From: Oscheius dolichura
Taxonomy: Eukaryota > Nematoda > Chromadorea > Rhabditida > Rhabditidae
NCBI GenBank assembly: GCA_932521035.1
Contig: OW051494.1
Span: 8,790,001-8,854,000, forward strand
DNA length: 64,000 nt
Reading direction: 5' to 3'
Position numbers and translations under genes: made by a program
The notes under the pieces: generated by a model
What the model was told of the DNA's origin: nothing
Databases searched by the model: none
Seen by the model: only the letters and a program-made list of their open reading frames with translations
In this document: in pieces, positions 44,809-55,079 of the stretch
How the letters are laid out: each line of letters starts with the position of its first letter
Position numbering within the stretch: the first letter of the stretch is position 1

Positions 44809-47800
44809 CTAGGTGATTTTTTCCTTCTTGGTGGTTAGTTTTCTATAAATTTTACAAACGATCCATCTAAAAAGGAAGAAGAACAACAATAGGAGGAAAG
44901 CTACGGTAAGGGCTAGGAATCCAATGACGTCGAGGGAATAATACTGCCAGAAGTTGAGTTTTTGCCCGGCTGGACGTAGATTATCGAGGGTCTTGAATTC
45001 CGCCAGGAATTCTGTCCATTTTACCAGTAGATGTTCAGCAGAGACGGGCTGCTTGGCCACCATTTGGGAGAGACGGCGGGCGGATGCTGTGTACCTGGAA
45101 AGGGTACTGTAATGGGAGGAAATTACCCGTTTTGGTTAAATTTTTTTTGAGAAGTAGTCGTTGTGAGACCTCCTAGCCGACTTTCTGACCATTTTACTTC
45201 TACAGTAACCGTTGAATATGGGTCTCCCGGTTTCTTTGAAGGCCACACCTGTTCCCACCCTTTTCCCCTTCTTGTCTGGGATTCGTCATGACCTCCTGGA
45301 TAGCCTCCACCAAATTTTCCTCGTTCAAATCCGTCTTGTACAGGATTTTGGCAATCCCGTGCTTCTCTCCAATCTTGGCATTCTTCAGCTGATCACCGTA
45401 CAGCGGTATCATGATCATCGGCTTCCCGGCAGTGATTGTCTCCTGGAATGGGCGAATACAAATTATCCCATAGTGAATTGATCCCATATTTTTAAAAATC
45501 TAGAAGTTACAAGGCTTGTTTATTGTATGATATCCTCAGTCAACGTTTATGGGGCTACAGATTTTTTGTCTAGGTTGTTGAGGTGTGACTGGGTTCATTA
45601 GAATCACCTTGGCGTGCTCTTCAACTAGGTCCTTGAATTTTCGAAATCGACTAGGAAATGACCTAGATACGGGCACAAACACCGGACACTTCCGGCTGCG
45701 CCCAAAAAAGGGCGCCACCGGAATTGGCCGTTTTGCCCAAGTATGTTCTACCGTACCTGCTTACGGATTTACAAGGTCTGTTTGAATTTTGACAACTTCA
45801 ACTCCAACAAACCTGCATTCCATTATATCCACCATGACTGATGAACGCTTTGACTCGTGGGTGTTGGAGAAGATCCGACTGGGGAAGCCATTTCATAATG
45901 TGGAGGTTCGACGGCAGTCGGCCGTTTAGATCCTCTCCCATGTACCTGAAAACGAGATCAATGGCTCAAATCTTGGAGGCATACGGTAGCCACCTTGTCA
46001 ACCAACCTCATAACGAATTGGTACTGCGGCAGCCGGGCAAAAGCCTTCAAAATGGCCTCTTTCCAACTGTCCGGTGCTTTGTGAATGGGAGCTACTGATC
46101 CAAAACTGAACACTATGGCTCCTTCCCCTTTTTGGACGAATTGTTCCAAATCTTCTGGCAGTGGCTTGGCATCCTTTAACTGGGCACCAACACCTCCGAT
46201 ATTCACGACTTTTTCCAAAGTTGGCCGGGGCAAATCATAGAGGCCATTGGAATTGACCATGACAAGGGAGCAATTGGCTCCAAGTTCAATCAGGTCCGGA
46301 AAATTGGGGTCTATCTCCTCTCGGAAGATTAGAGCCTCAGGGATCATGACATTTCTGGAAAGTTATGATAATCTGAACAAGAGAGGGAAGGTTAAACCTG
46401 GGCCAGATGGTCTTCATCAAAATGTGTCCAATGAAACTTTTCGTCCTCTCGAAGAAGTTCATCTCGTCTTGGGCGGCCATGAAGAGGGCTGAAAGGGGGA
46501 AAAGTGGATGATATTCTCAATTGAAACGTTAAAAAAGCCGGCGGTGATCTTTTGAATGCGGTACTGTAGCGAAAAACTAGATAGACGAAAAGAAGCCGTC
46601 GGTAGACGGGAACGGTGATATTTTCAAGGAGCTGGCGAAAGCTACGGGTTTGAGGAGTTGATCCCAACACATTTTGGAACGAGGCAAGCTACCACTGGGT
46701 ACTGTCATTCCGCGAACTTTAGTTCCCCGCCCATTTTGTGGAAAACGAACAACTTACGAGGCACATAACTGGGAAAGATGGGAACGCCAACGATATCCGC
46801 TACGTAGTCCATCAGAGCGCCACTATAAATTGGTAGATAAACTTCAGACTTTGTTCTTGGCGGTTGCTTCTTCTCCAAAAATGAATCTGGAAGAAAAGAT
46901 TACCTGTTGAGCCATATCCAAGCGGGGATCTTTGCCGCGTGTATAACTCCAACCGGGCAGCCGTGATAGACATGAGCGAAGGCCAGATCAAACTTGCTGT
47001 TCTCCAGCCATGACATGAATTCTTTGTTCCTTACCATCACTGAAAATTTTAGGATAGTTTCCGGGTACAAAATCTCTGGTTCAATTAATTTTCCGATTGG
47101 GGATCCGTTTAGGTTCCCGGGTACGATTCGGAGTTTTTGCAGCTCTGGCGCCAAGTTCAAGACCAGTTTTTGGAGACATCGCCAGGAGAGCTGTTAATTT
47201 AGCCACGGGTCCCGGAACGAAGGTTCCCTTCTTAAAAAGAAACAGACAATCGTTTCGGGACCTACGCAGCCAACTTCTACAAGAACTTTCAGGATCCTTC
47301 GATTTTCTAGCTCGTTGACATTTAATTTTTGGCGTTTTGAGTCATAATTACTGTAACAATGCCCAATTACGCCCAATGGGTCCCATAGCGAAGTGTTACA
47401 TAGTATTTGAACTGTAGGTATGCTCTATAGGAACCCCCGAGTGCCCCTTTCTTACCTCGACAGCTGTCCTTTATCACTTTTATCGAAAGAGCCAGTAGAT
47501 CCCTCATTCGTTTGTCATAGAACTGCAGGTCCTAAATTTTCCTCTCCTCCTTCTCATTTTCCAATAGAAACTCACATTAAACACCATCATTCCTTGTTTC
47601 TCTTCCAGTTCGTCTTTATGGATTCCCGTTGACGCATTGACGTAATAGATTTTAAGATTTTTAGGAAATTTGACGGCGGACTGGTCCAATCCGTTTACTT
47701 GTTGGATGACCGCGAGAGTTACTTCATGGCCGGCATTGGCTAGAGCCTCGCCCACTCGGGCATTGAATATTAGCTACAGGAAGGTCAATAATATGGGAAA

Positions 47801-47906
47801 TTTGGATTAAAATGATTACCTGGCTAGTGACGGAGCCGGGAGCAAGGATAACTATCTTATAAGCTGTACAGCAGACGAAAATCGGGAGTAGATAGACATA
47901 TTTCAT
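44809..47906 (-). CDS. UDP-glucuronosyltransferase (UGT), ten exons
   Basis: Exons read 47906-47820, 47773-47576, 47531-47456, 47039-46904, 46822-46758, 46488-46398, 46354-46007, 45945-45813, 45442-45249 and 45094-44809, a continuous 537-residue frame, the usual UGT length. Features in order: signal peptide (1-15), the donor-independent N-domain with GEALANAGHEVTL, worm-type KFDLAFAHVYHG and SGALMDYVADIVGVP blocks, the UGT signature WLPQSDLLQHPRVKAFISHG, then AGKPMIMIPLYGDQ, and a C-terminal transmembrane helix (FLALTVAFLLLLFFFLF) with a KKEKIT tail. Such enzymes conjugate small lipophilic compounds with sugar from UDP-sugar in the ER lumen. Odd points: the position of the usual catalytic His (SH) reads SQ, and exon 9 uses a downstream donor that adds seven or eight residues (QEGEKGGN) because the expected donor is ACAAG, not GTAAG. 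Confidence 0.92.
45540..45720 (+). repeat. dispersed intronic repeat, copy 2
   Basis: Resembles 20435-20625 over its length and lies in the UGT intron between exons 8 and 9. Confidence 0.65.
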
Positions 47907-48862
47907 TAGAATAGACCTTTAAATGGGAAAATTCTAGGCTAGGAAAGGTATATTCCAGCGGAAAGTAGAGACGAATAGTTCAAAATGGCCGGCTCCTTAT
48001 CTGGTTGTCGTCGCGGCAAAAATTACTTGGCCACAGTCTATTATATTGCTCACGCAATACCAAAGATCACTGATGTCAATTAGGAAGGAAAGAAGGGCAG
48101 GTGATATCATGCCCCGACCACTTGGAGTAGTCCAATTCATACTCAAGAATATAGTGGATGATAAATATGGCTTCCTGTCCTCTTCTACCTTCTCCCAAGG
48201 CCAGATTCTCTTATTTTTCTATTGGAAATGCCCTTCCTGGCACCTTGGTTCTTCTTGGATTGGAGAAGAGACCCAAACTAACGGGAATTTTCTGTGCCCG
48301 GATTCACAGGCTCGATCCCCTGCCACCCGTAAAGTCTCGGCAGGAGGATCATCTTTATTCAAAACTATTACAAAGCTGTTACACAATTTGCCTTGTCGAG
48401 ACATTACGGGGGGATCGAACTATCGAGAACCGAGCCGAATTCGCGCAGCGAGATTGAGAGGTTCAAGCGGCTTTGAAACAAGATGGATGCTCTTCTGGAC
48501 AGCACAAAGAGGAAGGAACAACAAGGGAGCGAGTGAGGCCGGTTAATCACTCCCTTTCCCAGTTTCCTCTCTCTTCCTCACTGGTTTTCTCCTCTTCTTC
48601 CTAATTTTTCAATATTATCTATTTCAGTCCTGCATATATCGGGACTCTTTCCTTTTCAAGAAGAAGTGCCTCCAATGGAATTTCGTCTTTCCTGTGCTAC
48701 TCCAGTTGGCAATAATTTCGTAGCAAGTGAGGTGAGTAGGACCGTTTTGTCAGGACTCCGTTCTTTTCACAATAAGGTTCTACGTCAGAAATCATAGAGG
48801 GAGATCAATTTTTAGCTTTGTTAGGAGGCCATAATCCTGGTCTCCCCCTCCTTTTTTCCTTT
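47907..48862. other. upstream region of UGT, no supported gene
   Basis: A long plus-strand frame at 48046-48546 lacks recognisable motifs or splice support. No feature is called. Confidence 0.35.
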
Positions 48863-49201
48863 TCATAAAGTTTCAAATAATTTTAAGGTACAGAGCCGAT
48901 CATTATAGTACGATATAAGACGCCGGAATATTATTCGTGAAGGGGAGTCAATTTTTCTGGAGGCATGGCAGAACCGATAATTATGACCCACGTTTTGGAT
49001 GTGCTGGTCTTTCTCACTGGTATCATATTCCCATGGATACCAGAGGCCGATGGTGGGTTGTACTGTCAGATAAATGTTTTTCTTAGAATTGTTGCAAGCG
49101 CTTGCGGAGTGATCGAGGCAGAAAGGCCCGTCGTTCTTCTTATTAGTGCCCCACCAATTGACCCACCCTCCGTAATTTTTCCGATGCCAGTTGGGTATAA
49201 A
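48863..49201 (-). other. Trp/Cys/Asn-rich open frame without ATG
   Basis: A 113-codon open stretch on the minus strand reads NWHRKNYGGWVNWWGTNKKN then GPFCLDHSASAC and later NYRFCHASRKID. A TATAAAACC box lies just upstream (about 49207-49215). The composition looks like a small extracellular protein, but there is no in-frame ATG at the start. It could be the second exon of a gene or a decayed gene. Confidence 0.35.
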
Positions 49202-49335
49202 TCAGGTTTTATAGAAGACTACCCTATATCAACGTAGGCGGACGCCTATTTAGCTTACTGATATAAGATTTCACCTTCCAATAAAGGGGTTTTGTTGAAT
49301 GGCAGGCCGATCACAAAGCTTGGTAGAGCCCATAA

Positions 49336-49572
49336 CTTAAAGGGACTGTCAGGGGCCTTTTTTTCGGTAGCGGGTCCTGCAGCGACTGAACTAACTAGCG
49401 TCCTCCGCCTTTGGCGCGCTTTGGCGGAACACGAATTTTTGAATTTTTTTTTTCGTTTTTTGACATTTTCTGAACGTCTATGGTGACACATTCCGTAAAA
49501 ATATTACGCATTCGTGCAATTTCGATGGCGCGCCTACCGTAACCAAATAAGGTCCCTGACAGTCTCTTTAAG
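49336..49572. mobile_element. family D MITE, copy 4
   Basis: The ends CTTAAAGGGACTGTCAGGG and CCCTGACAGTCTCTTTAAG form inverted repeats about 237 bp apart. It is non-coding. Confidence 0.75.
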
Positions 49573-49802
49573 CTCTTCCCCCTGCGACGAAGTCTCACTC
49601 TACATCCCAGCTGCAGAAGAGAAGGAACAGTAGACCGTCCCAGTGTCCAATCGTTTGGCCATCCAAAAGATACTCCTAATGAGGCCGTCCCTCTAATTAT
49701 TTTCGAATAAATGATTTGTGTTAGACTTGAAATGTAACCGGCGATCCTTTGTTAACTTGGAAGATTGGTAAACAGATTTGTTACTCGCAGAGTTTTGAGT
49801 TT

Positions 49803-50190
49803 TTGATGGTTCCTTCCCCTTTTTGGACGAATTCTTCCAATTCTTCTGGTAGCGGCTTGGCATCCTTCAACTGAGCAACAACACCTCCGACATTCACGAC
49901 TTTTTCCAAAGTTGGCCAAGACAAATCATAGAGAACATTGGAGTTGACCATGACAAGGGAGCAATTGGCTCCAAGTTAAATGAGGTCCGGAAAGTTGCGA
50001 TCTATCTCCTTCCGGAAGATTTGGGTCTCATGACATTTCTGGAAGGTTATGGTAAATTGAAGCATCAGTGGAAAGCTAAACCTGGTCCAGATGGTTTTCA
50101 TCAAAATGTGGCCAATGAAACTTTTCGTCCTCTCGAAAAAGTTCATGTCATCTTGAGCGGCCATGAAGTGGGCTGAAAAAGGGGAAAATT
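49803..50190 (-). pseudogene. UGT pseudogene fragment
   Basis: It aligns by eye to 46112-46505 of the UGT gene (exons 6 and 7 with the intron between), on the same strand. The intron is retained, so it is a genomic duplicate, not a retrocopy. Damage: CTGATTGAAC became CTCATTTAAC, creating a stop after PDL, and about seven bases are missing before the ATGTC codons of exon 7, shifting the frame. Flanking exons are absent. Confidence 0.88.
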
Positions 50191-50339
50191 GGAGCATATT
50201 TTCACCTGAAACTTTATAAATCTTGTCAGGAATCTTTACAAGGGGTTACTGTAGCTAAATTTTCTCCAAAATCTCCATGTTCATCCCTTTTCCCTCCATA
50301 TTTTCAGCCTCCTCCACTAGTTTTCAGAAAAAGGCGGGA

Positions 50340-50600
50340 GCCCTCGATTCTCTCCTACTGTTCTCTCGCTTCCTTCTCGCTGGTCTGTTTTCTCCAGACT
50401 AGAGACCCACTCCCCTGGCCTCGGCAGTCCCCTTGCTCGATCAGCTGATAGCGCCCCTCCTCATCGGTTTAATTACCCAAGTTTGAGGTACTAACTACCT
50501 TCCGACCCTATGAAAATAGAGGACGAGAAGAAATTTTGGAACCGCTTCCCTTTAGAAGGGAGGCAAAATATGAGAAGCGACTCCGAGACAGATGTCTCGG
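50340..50600. repeat. dispersed repeat family F, copy 1
   Basis: TTTAATTACCCAAGTTTGAG followed by GAGGACGAG-AGAAATTTTGG and CCGCTTCCCT recurs at 56690-56790, and in part at 55535-55585. Confidence 0.7.
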
Positions 50601-50829
50601 CGCCAAAGAAAGGGGCGAAAGTCGACGGCCACTGCCGGGTCACCATATGTTGTTCTTCACACGTCATAAAGTTATCTCCCTATCATCTTGTTATTATCCA
50701 GTAGTCAATCAATGCTCATCATTTTTTTCTTTTCCCTTGATTGCGCTATTCTTCTTGCATCTCTCTTACTCCTTTTGTCTTGTGAAGAGCACACGTACCA
50801 CATTAAGAAGGGGGCAATTGATACGCTAG

Positions 50830-51071
50830 CTTGAACGGCTTTCTCACAATTCAGCCAACTCTCGGGGGAAACAGGGCCCGTAGTTATGGCTCCAAGCCTG
50901 GCTAACTTTTCCATCCTGGAGCAACTGTCTATCATATATTACTCTCATTGTACCAAAAAGTAAAAGTTGTTAGAACCCGATGTCTTGGTCGAAGACCTTA
51001 TTTGAAAAAGAAAATGGTTCAACACATTTTGATCGAATCAGATGGCTCCAATGGGCTTGAATTTTGAGCGT
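50830..51071. repeat. family E remnant next to the inverted repeat
   Basis: Landmarks GGCTCCAAGCCTGGCTAAC, GAGCAACTGTCTA and AACACATTTTGATC are shared with family E copies at 8100 and 13490. Confidence 0.5.
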
Positions 51072-52764
51072 TCTACTTATTTTTTGGGTAGAATTCTTGA
51101 CTTTTCCGGACTTATTGATAGCTGATAAGATAAGTCTATCAGTCGCCCGGTTTTGAGCGGGGCAAAGTTTTCATAAACACTTCGGAGAGAAAATAGATCA
51201 GGGAAGTAAGAATCTTGTCGTATTGCATAATCGGGAGAATTTCTCGGGCAAGAGTTGGACCGAGAAAGAGAAGGGAGAGGGAGATTGAAATGGTGCAAGT
51301 CGAAATAATGGGTATTTGCCTGGCTGTAACCATGGGAAAACAAGAATATTTGGATCAGTACCAGAAGAGCTCATTCGGGCTTTCTTCGCTATTTCAAGAC
51401 AACATTTTCACTTTTTTCCGGGCCATTCAGCTCACTTTCTTCGAGAACAGAACTTATAATTGTGGCTCCAAGCCTCGTTAACCTTTCCACAATCTGTCCT
51501 CCGTAAGCTACGGTCCGTAATCTTCTTCGTCCAAAAAAGTGAAAATTATTAGAACCTGATGCTTTGGTCGAAGGCCTCTTACTCTCTTTGAACAGCTAGT
51601 CACACTCACTCGTGGCACAGACTCGCACACCTTACAAGCTGTTCCATCATGGGATGTTTGCCGTCTATCTTTATTACGGGAAACCTTGTGCTCACAGGCC
51701 TTGTGATTCCCGATAAAAAGTTATCATCACAATAAAGATTCCCGATAAAGGAAGACCAGAGTAAACAACAAGGTGGAGTTGGTTACGACGGCTCAAGAAC
51801 CAAACAGACCTGGTCAGTATATCGCCCTCTTTTTGTACACTCCTTGTCAAACCACAAGTTTTCTTTGAGTTTCTCTTTTTTAAATAGTGATTGTCCTCTT
51901 TTTGTTAATTCGTTTACGACTTTTCCCTCCAAGATGGTTAGGAAGACTTCTAACAGTAGCAATTTTTCGGTATCATCCTGGTAGAAAGGCATAAGGGCTA
52001 GACATCGGCATTTTTCAGTCCCTGACCAGGTCTGTGTGGTTCTTGAGCCGTCGTAACCAACTCCACCTTGTTGTTTACTCTGGTCTTCCTTTATCGGGAA
52101 ATCTGGTGACGATAACTTTTTATCGGGAATCACAAGGCCTGTGAGCACAAGGTTTCCCGTAATAAAGATAGACGGCAAACATCCCATGATGGAACAGCTT
52201 GTAAGGTGTGCGAGTCTGTGCCACGAGTGGATGTGACTGGCTGTTCAAAGAGAGCAAGAGGCCTTCGACCAAAGCATCAGGTTCTAATAATTTTCACTTT
52301 TTTGGACGAAGAAGATTACGGACCGTAGCTTACGGAGGACAGATTGTGGAAAGGTTAACGAGGCTTGGAGCCACAATTATAAGTTCTGTTCTCGAAGAAA
52401 GTGAGCTGAATGGCCCGGAAAAAAGTGAAAATGTTGTCTTGAAATAGCGAAGAAAGCCCGAATGAGCTCTTCTGGTACGGATCCAAATATTCTTGTTTTC
52501 CCATGGTTACAGCCAGGCAAATACCCATTATTTCGACTTGCACCATTTCAATCTCCCTCTCCCTTCTCTTTCTCGGTCCAACTCTTGCCCGAGAAATTCT
52601 CCCGATTATGCAATACGACAAGATTCTTACTTCCCTGATCTATTTTCTCTCCGAAGTGTTTATGAAAACTTTGCCCCGCTCAAAACCGGGCGACTGATAG
52701 ACTTATCTTATCAGCTATCAATAAGTCCGGAAAAGTCAAGAATTCTCCCCAAAAAATAAGTAGA
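51072..52764. repeat. large inverted repeat, two ~745-bp arms
   Basis: The left arm 51072-51817 and right arm 52022-52764 are near-perfect reverse complements around a 204-bp spacer. Differences cluster in one small patch near 51728-51740, opposite 52105-52115. Open frames of 88 and 64 codons appear mirrored in both arms, as expected from the symmetry. The arms are related to repeat family E. It could be a recent inverted duplication of a repeat, a foldback transposon, or an assembly artefact. Confidence 0.9.
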
Positions 52765-53137
52765 GGGCTTCCTTCTCTCACTGTTCTATGCTCAGCTCCC
52801 CAGTCCCCTTCTTCCGCGTTCTCCCGGACCATCCTGCTCTCACCCCACAGCTCGCCAAATTTCAAATTTTCGACGTCGCGCCAAAAGTTATATCGGAAAA
52901 TACATTAAACCTTCGGGAGATTTAGCTGAGCGACTGAGACGTGCTCACTGGTTGTTCTTGGTCACAAGAAAATTCCGGAAAAACCAAATTTGCCATTCCG
53001 CACACCTCTGCTGCTTATTATAATTAGGCGATGCTAGTTGTTCACTGGGTGCTATCTCAAAGGGTATTCTTCCGCGTTCGCCCATTTAGTCCTTCTTTTC
53101 CCAATTTTCAACCAACAGAAAGACTTGGGAAAGCAAA
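52765..53137. other. spacer upstream of peptide copy 3
   Basis: No gene or repeat is recognised. Confidence 0.4.
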
Positions 53138-53245
53138 AGGGGCGTAGCAAACAAAGATTTTGTGACCTTACGAAAGTAGGCGTGGTTCCAAAGGGTAAAA
53201 ATAGAATTTCACTGATATATAAGCCCTGAGCGACTGGCAGAAGAC
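53138..53245 (+). promoter_or_regulatory. conserved proximal promoter of peptide copy 3
   Basis: AAAAGGGGCGTAGCAAAC, TTGTGACCTTAC, GTAAAAATAGAATTT, TATATAAG (about 53215) and GGCAGAAGACA (about 53237) match the promoter of the paralogue at 3533 in order and spacing. The last block is near the expected transcription start. Confidence 0.72.
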
Positions 53246-53329
53246 ATCCAGCCATCTTCCTAGTCAGCCCATAGGCTTCTTCTCCTTTGCTTTCGGTCCA
53301 CTTTCATTTTCAGAAAACAAACAAAAAAG

Positions 53330-53780
53330 ATGAACTTCTTCTACGTCGCCATCCTAGTAACCCTCGGAGCCGCTGTCCTCGTCAATGCCGAACTCCCCCA
53401 GCCAAATAGCGGAAGACTGTCACCACGCTCGGAGTTGGCCTGTTCGGACTTGTATTGTTCCCTCGTCAATTGTATCCAATGTGTAAGCTACTGTATATAA
53501 ATTGATAACAGTATTTCAGGATGGGGGCTTCTGTACCCCTTTGGGGGTTTGTGTTTGTAATACTAGGGACTCCCCACCCTACTGTCCCTGAAGGTACCTT
53601 TCTAGCTTTCTTTTACATTTTCCCCTAATCCAAATCTCATCAACATTTTCAGGACTTGCCCTTCCTTCTCCGGTTGCTTCCACGAGTTCACCGATTTCCC
53701 CTCCCAACAGTCCGCTCGCCATTTATTCAAACAAACGTCGTTATAAACCTTTTATATTTTCAAACATTTCTCTCAATAAA
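53330..53780 (+). CDS. small secreted cysteine-rich peptide (family A, copy 3)
   Basis: Exons 53330-53482 and 53520-53591, with a 37-bp phase-0 intron, encode 74 residues. The signal peptide covers about residues 1-20, followed by a short propeptide-like stretch (PQPNSGRLSPRSE) and the mature core CSDLYCSLVNCIQC, GGFCTPLGVCVC and a last cysteine three codons before the stop: eight cysteines in all. A TTTTCAG lies just before the ATG. A second potential intron (GGTACCTTTC to ACATTTTCAG) lies after the stop and is shared with copy 2. AATAAA at 53775 marks the probable 3' end. The role is unknown; an extracellular disulfide-rich peptide. Confidence 0.88.
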
Positions 53781-54715
53781 TTAAAGCTTGCCTCTATCTT
53801 ATTCTCTGTGACTGGGGGAGGAAGGGAAGACCATCTACGAACGGGGAACAATTTCAAACGAGGAGAGACGACAGTTTCCCCCATATTAACCGGAAAAGGG
53901 AAAAAAGAATAAGATTTTGAGGCAAAGACAATCAGAAAGTCCTTTGGAACCCAGAAAAACAGGAACAGAGACATGACAAAAGGGAAAAATGACCATTGTA
54001 AGGCTAAACGAGTGACTAGAATTTGGGAGGGGGACGGGAGGGAAAATCGACGGTCGCCAGTCAGTTTTTCTCATTTTTACTGTCTAATCCACGGTGAATT
54101 TATGTTTTTGGCTTAAAAAGGGTTCTACAAAGAAATTTGGCCATTTTCTCCGCTAGAAAGACGCGAAACACGTGGTAGATTCAAATCGCGCGCTTTTGTA
54201 AGCTAACGCTTCAGTTTTCTCAAATTTCCCGCTTTTTATAGTCAAAATGTAGCTTAAAATCTGGGCTATCTTTTAATCATAGAGAGACGGACCCTTTAAA
54301 AAGAAATTAAAGAGTATTTGCAGAAAGAACATGACCGGCGCCGCGGTTCCCCCACTGAAAAAAAGAAGAGACATTGAAAGAAATGAAACAAATCACAGTC
54401 GAAGAATTGGCAGAATAATATATAATGTAACATTTTACTGGCAAAAATGTGAAGAGAGATACGGTAACATTGCTGGTAGAGAGGAGACGGGAAGAGGGGA
54501 AGAGGAAGTGGCTGTCATGTTTTTATGTGTGCAAGGCATATTGTATTCTGTTTTTCGTTTGAAGACCCGCAAAAAATGAACCCAAAATTGATGAAGAAAT
54601 AAGACGAAGAGAGGCACACGTCGGAAGAGACTATTTTGGAACCGGCGGTACTTTATCCGCAAAAATGTCATCCTAAAATAGAAAATATGAACATTGAGGT
54701 CTCGAGACGACAAAC
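53781..54715. other. spacer, no supported gene
   Basis: Several open frames but no recognisable domain. Downstream exons of the C1GALT-like fragment would be expected here on the minus strand but none is identified. Confidence 0.35.
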
Positions 54716-54879
54716 CTTTCCCATATTGGCACGGGCAGAGGCGAAAGCCGCTTCCACAACGGTTTCATTACTTCCAATACGGAGAGCACGATCCACACCA
54801 AATGGTTTCAAATGATAGATTAGATATTCCAGCGCATACATCAGATTAGCATTCACGTAGTGGAAAGAGATGGCATAAT
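54716..54879 (-). pseudogene. orphan exon of a C1GALT-like galactosyltransferase
   Basis: Between a TTTTTCAG acceptor and a GGTTTG donor the frame reads [20 protein letters not shown] then IYHLKPFG. This matches the conserved C-terminal segment of core 1 beta-1,3-galactosyltransferases (SFHYV...EYLVYHLRPYG). The rest of the enzyme, including the catalytic DxD region, is not found on the 5' side, where tRNA-Asp lies within 130 bp on the other strand. The exon is intact but isolated, so it is either a fragment or part of a gene with very long introns. Confidence 0.65.
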
Positions 54880-55007
54880 CTGAAAAACTGGGAGTTTTTG
54901 AAGGGTAAATAAGATCATTTTGGGCCATTTTCCCATAAAGGTAGGGTAGGAGCGGGAACAGAGCGAAGAAATGAATAGAACCGCTCCAAAACGCGCCAAG
55001 ATCCATG

Positions 55008-55079
55008 TCCTCGGTAGTATAGTGGTGAGTATCCGCGTCTGTCACATGCGAGACCCGGGTTCAATTCCCGGCCGGGGAG
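55008..55079 (+). tRNA. tRNA-Asp (GTC)
   Basis: The 72-base cloverleaf is complete. The acceptor stem TCCTCGG pairs with CCGGGGA (one T-G), with a G discriminator base. The anticodon stem is CGCGT/ATGCG with loop CTGTCAC and anticodon GTC at 55041-55043. The T arm is CCGGG-TTCAATT-CCCGG. A box (TAGTATAGTGG) and B box (GGTTCAATTCC) are present. The sequence resembles metazoan tRNA-Asp. A short T-rich run follows downstream. Confidence 0.96.

Noticed and set aside
48046-48546. 166-codon plus-strand frame
   Set aside because: No family motif, signal peptide or splice support; the composition resembles a random open stretch.
51077-52759. Mirror-image 88- and 64-codon frames
   Set aside because: They arise because the two arms of the inverted repeat are the same sequence. 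They lack motifs and signal peptides.
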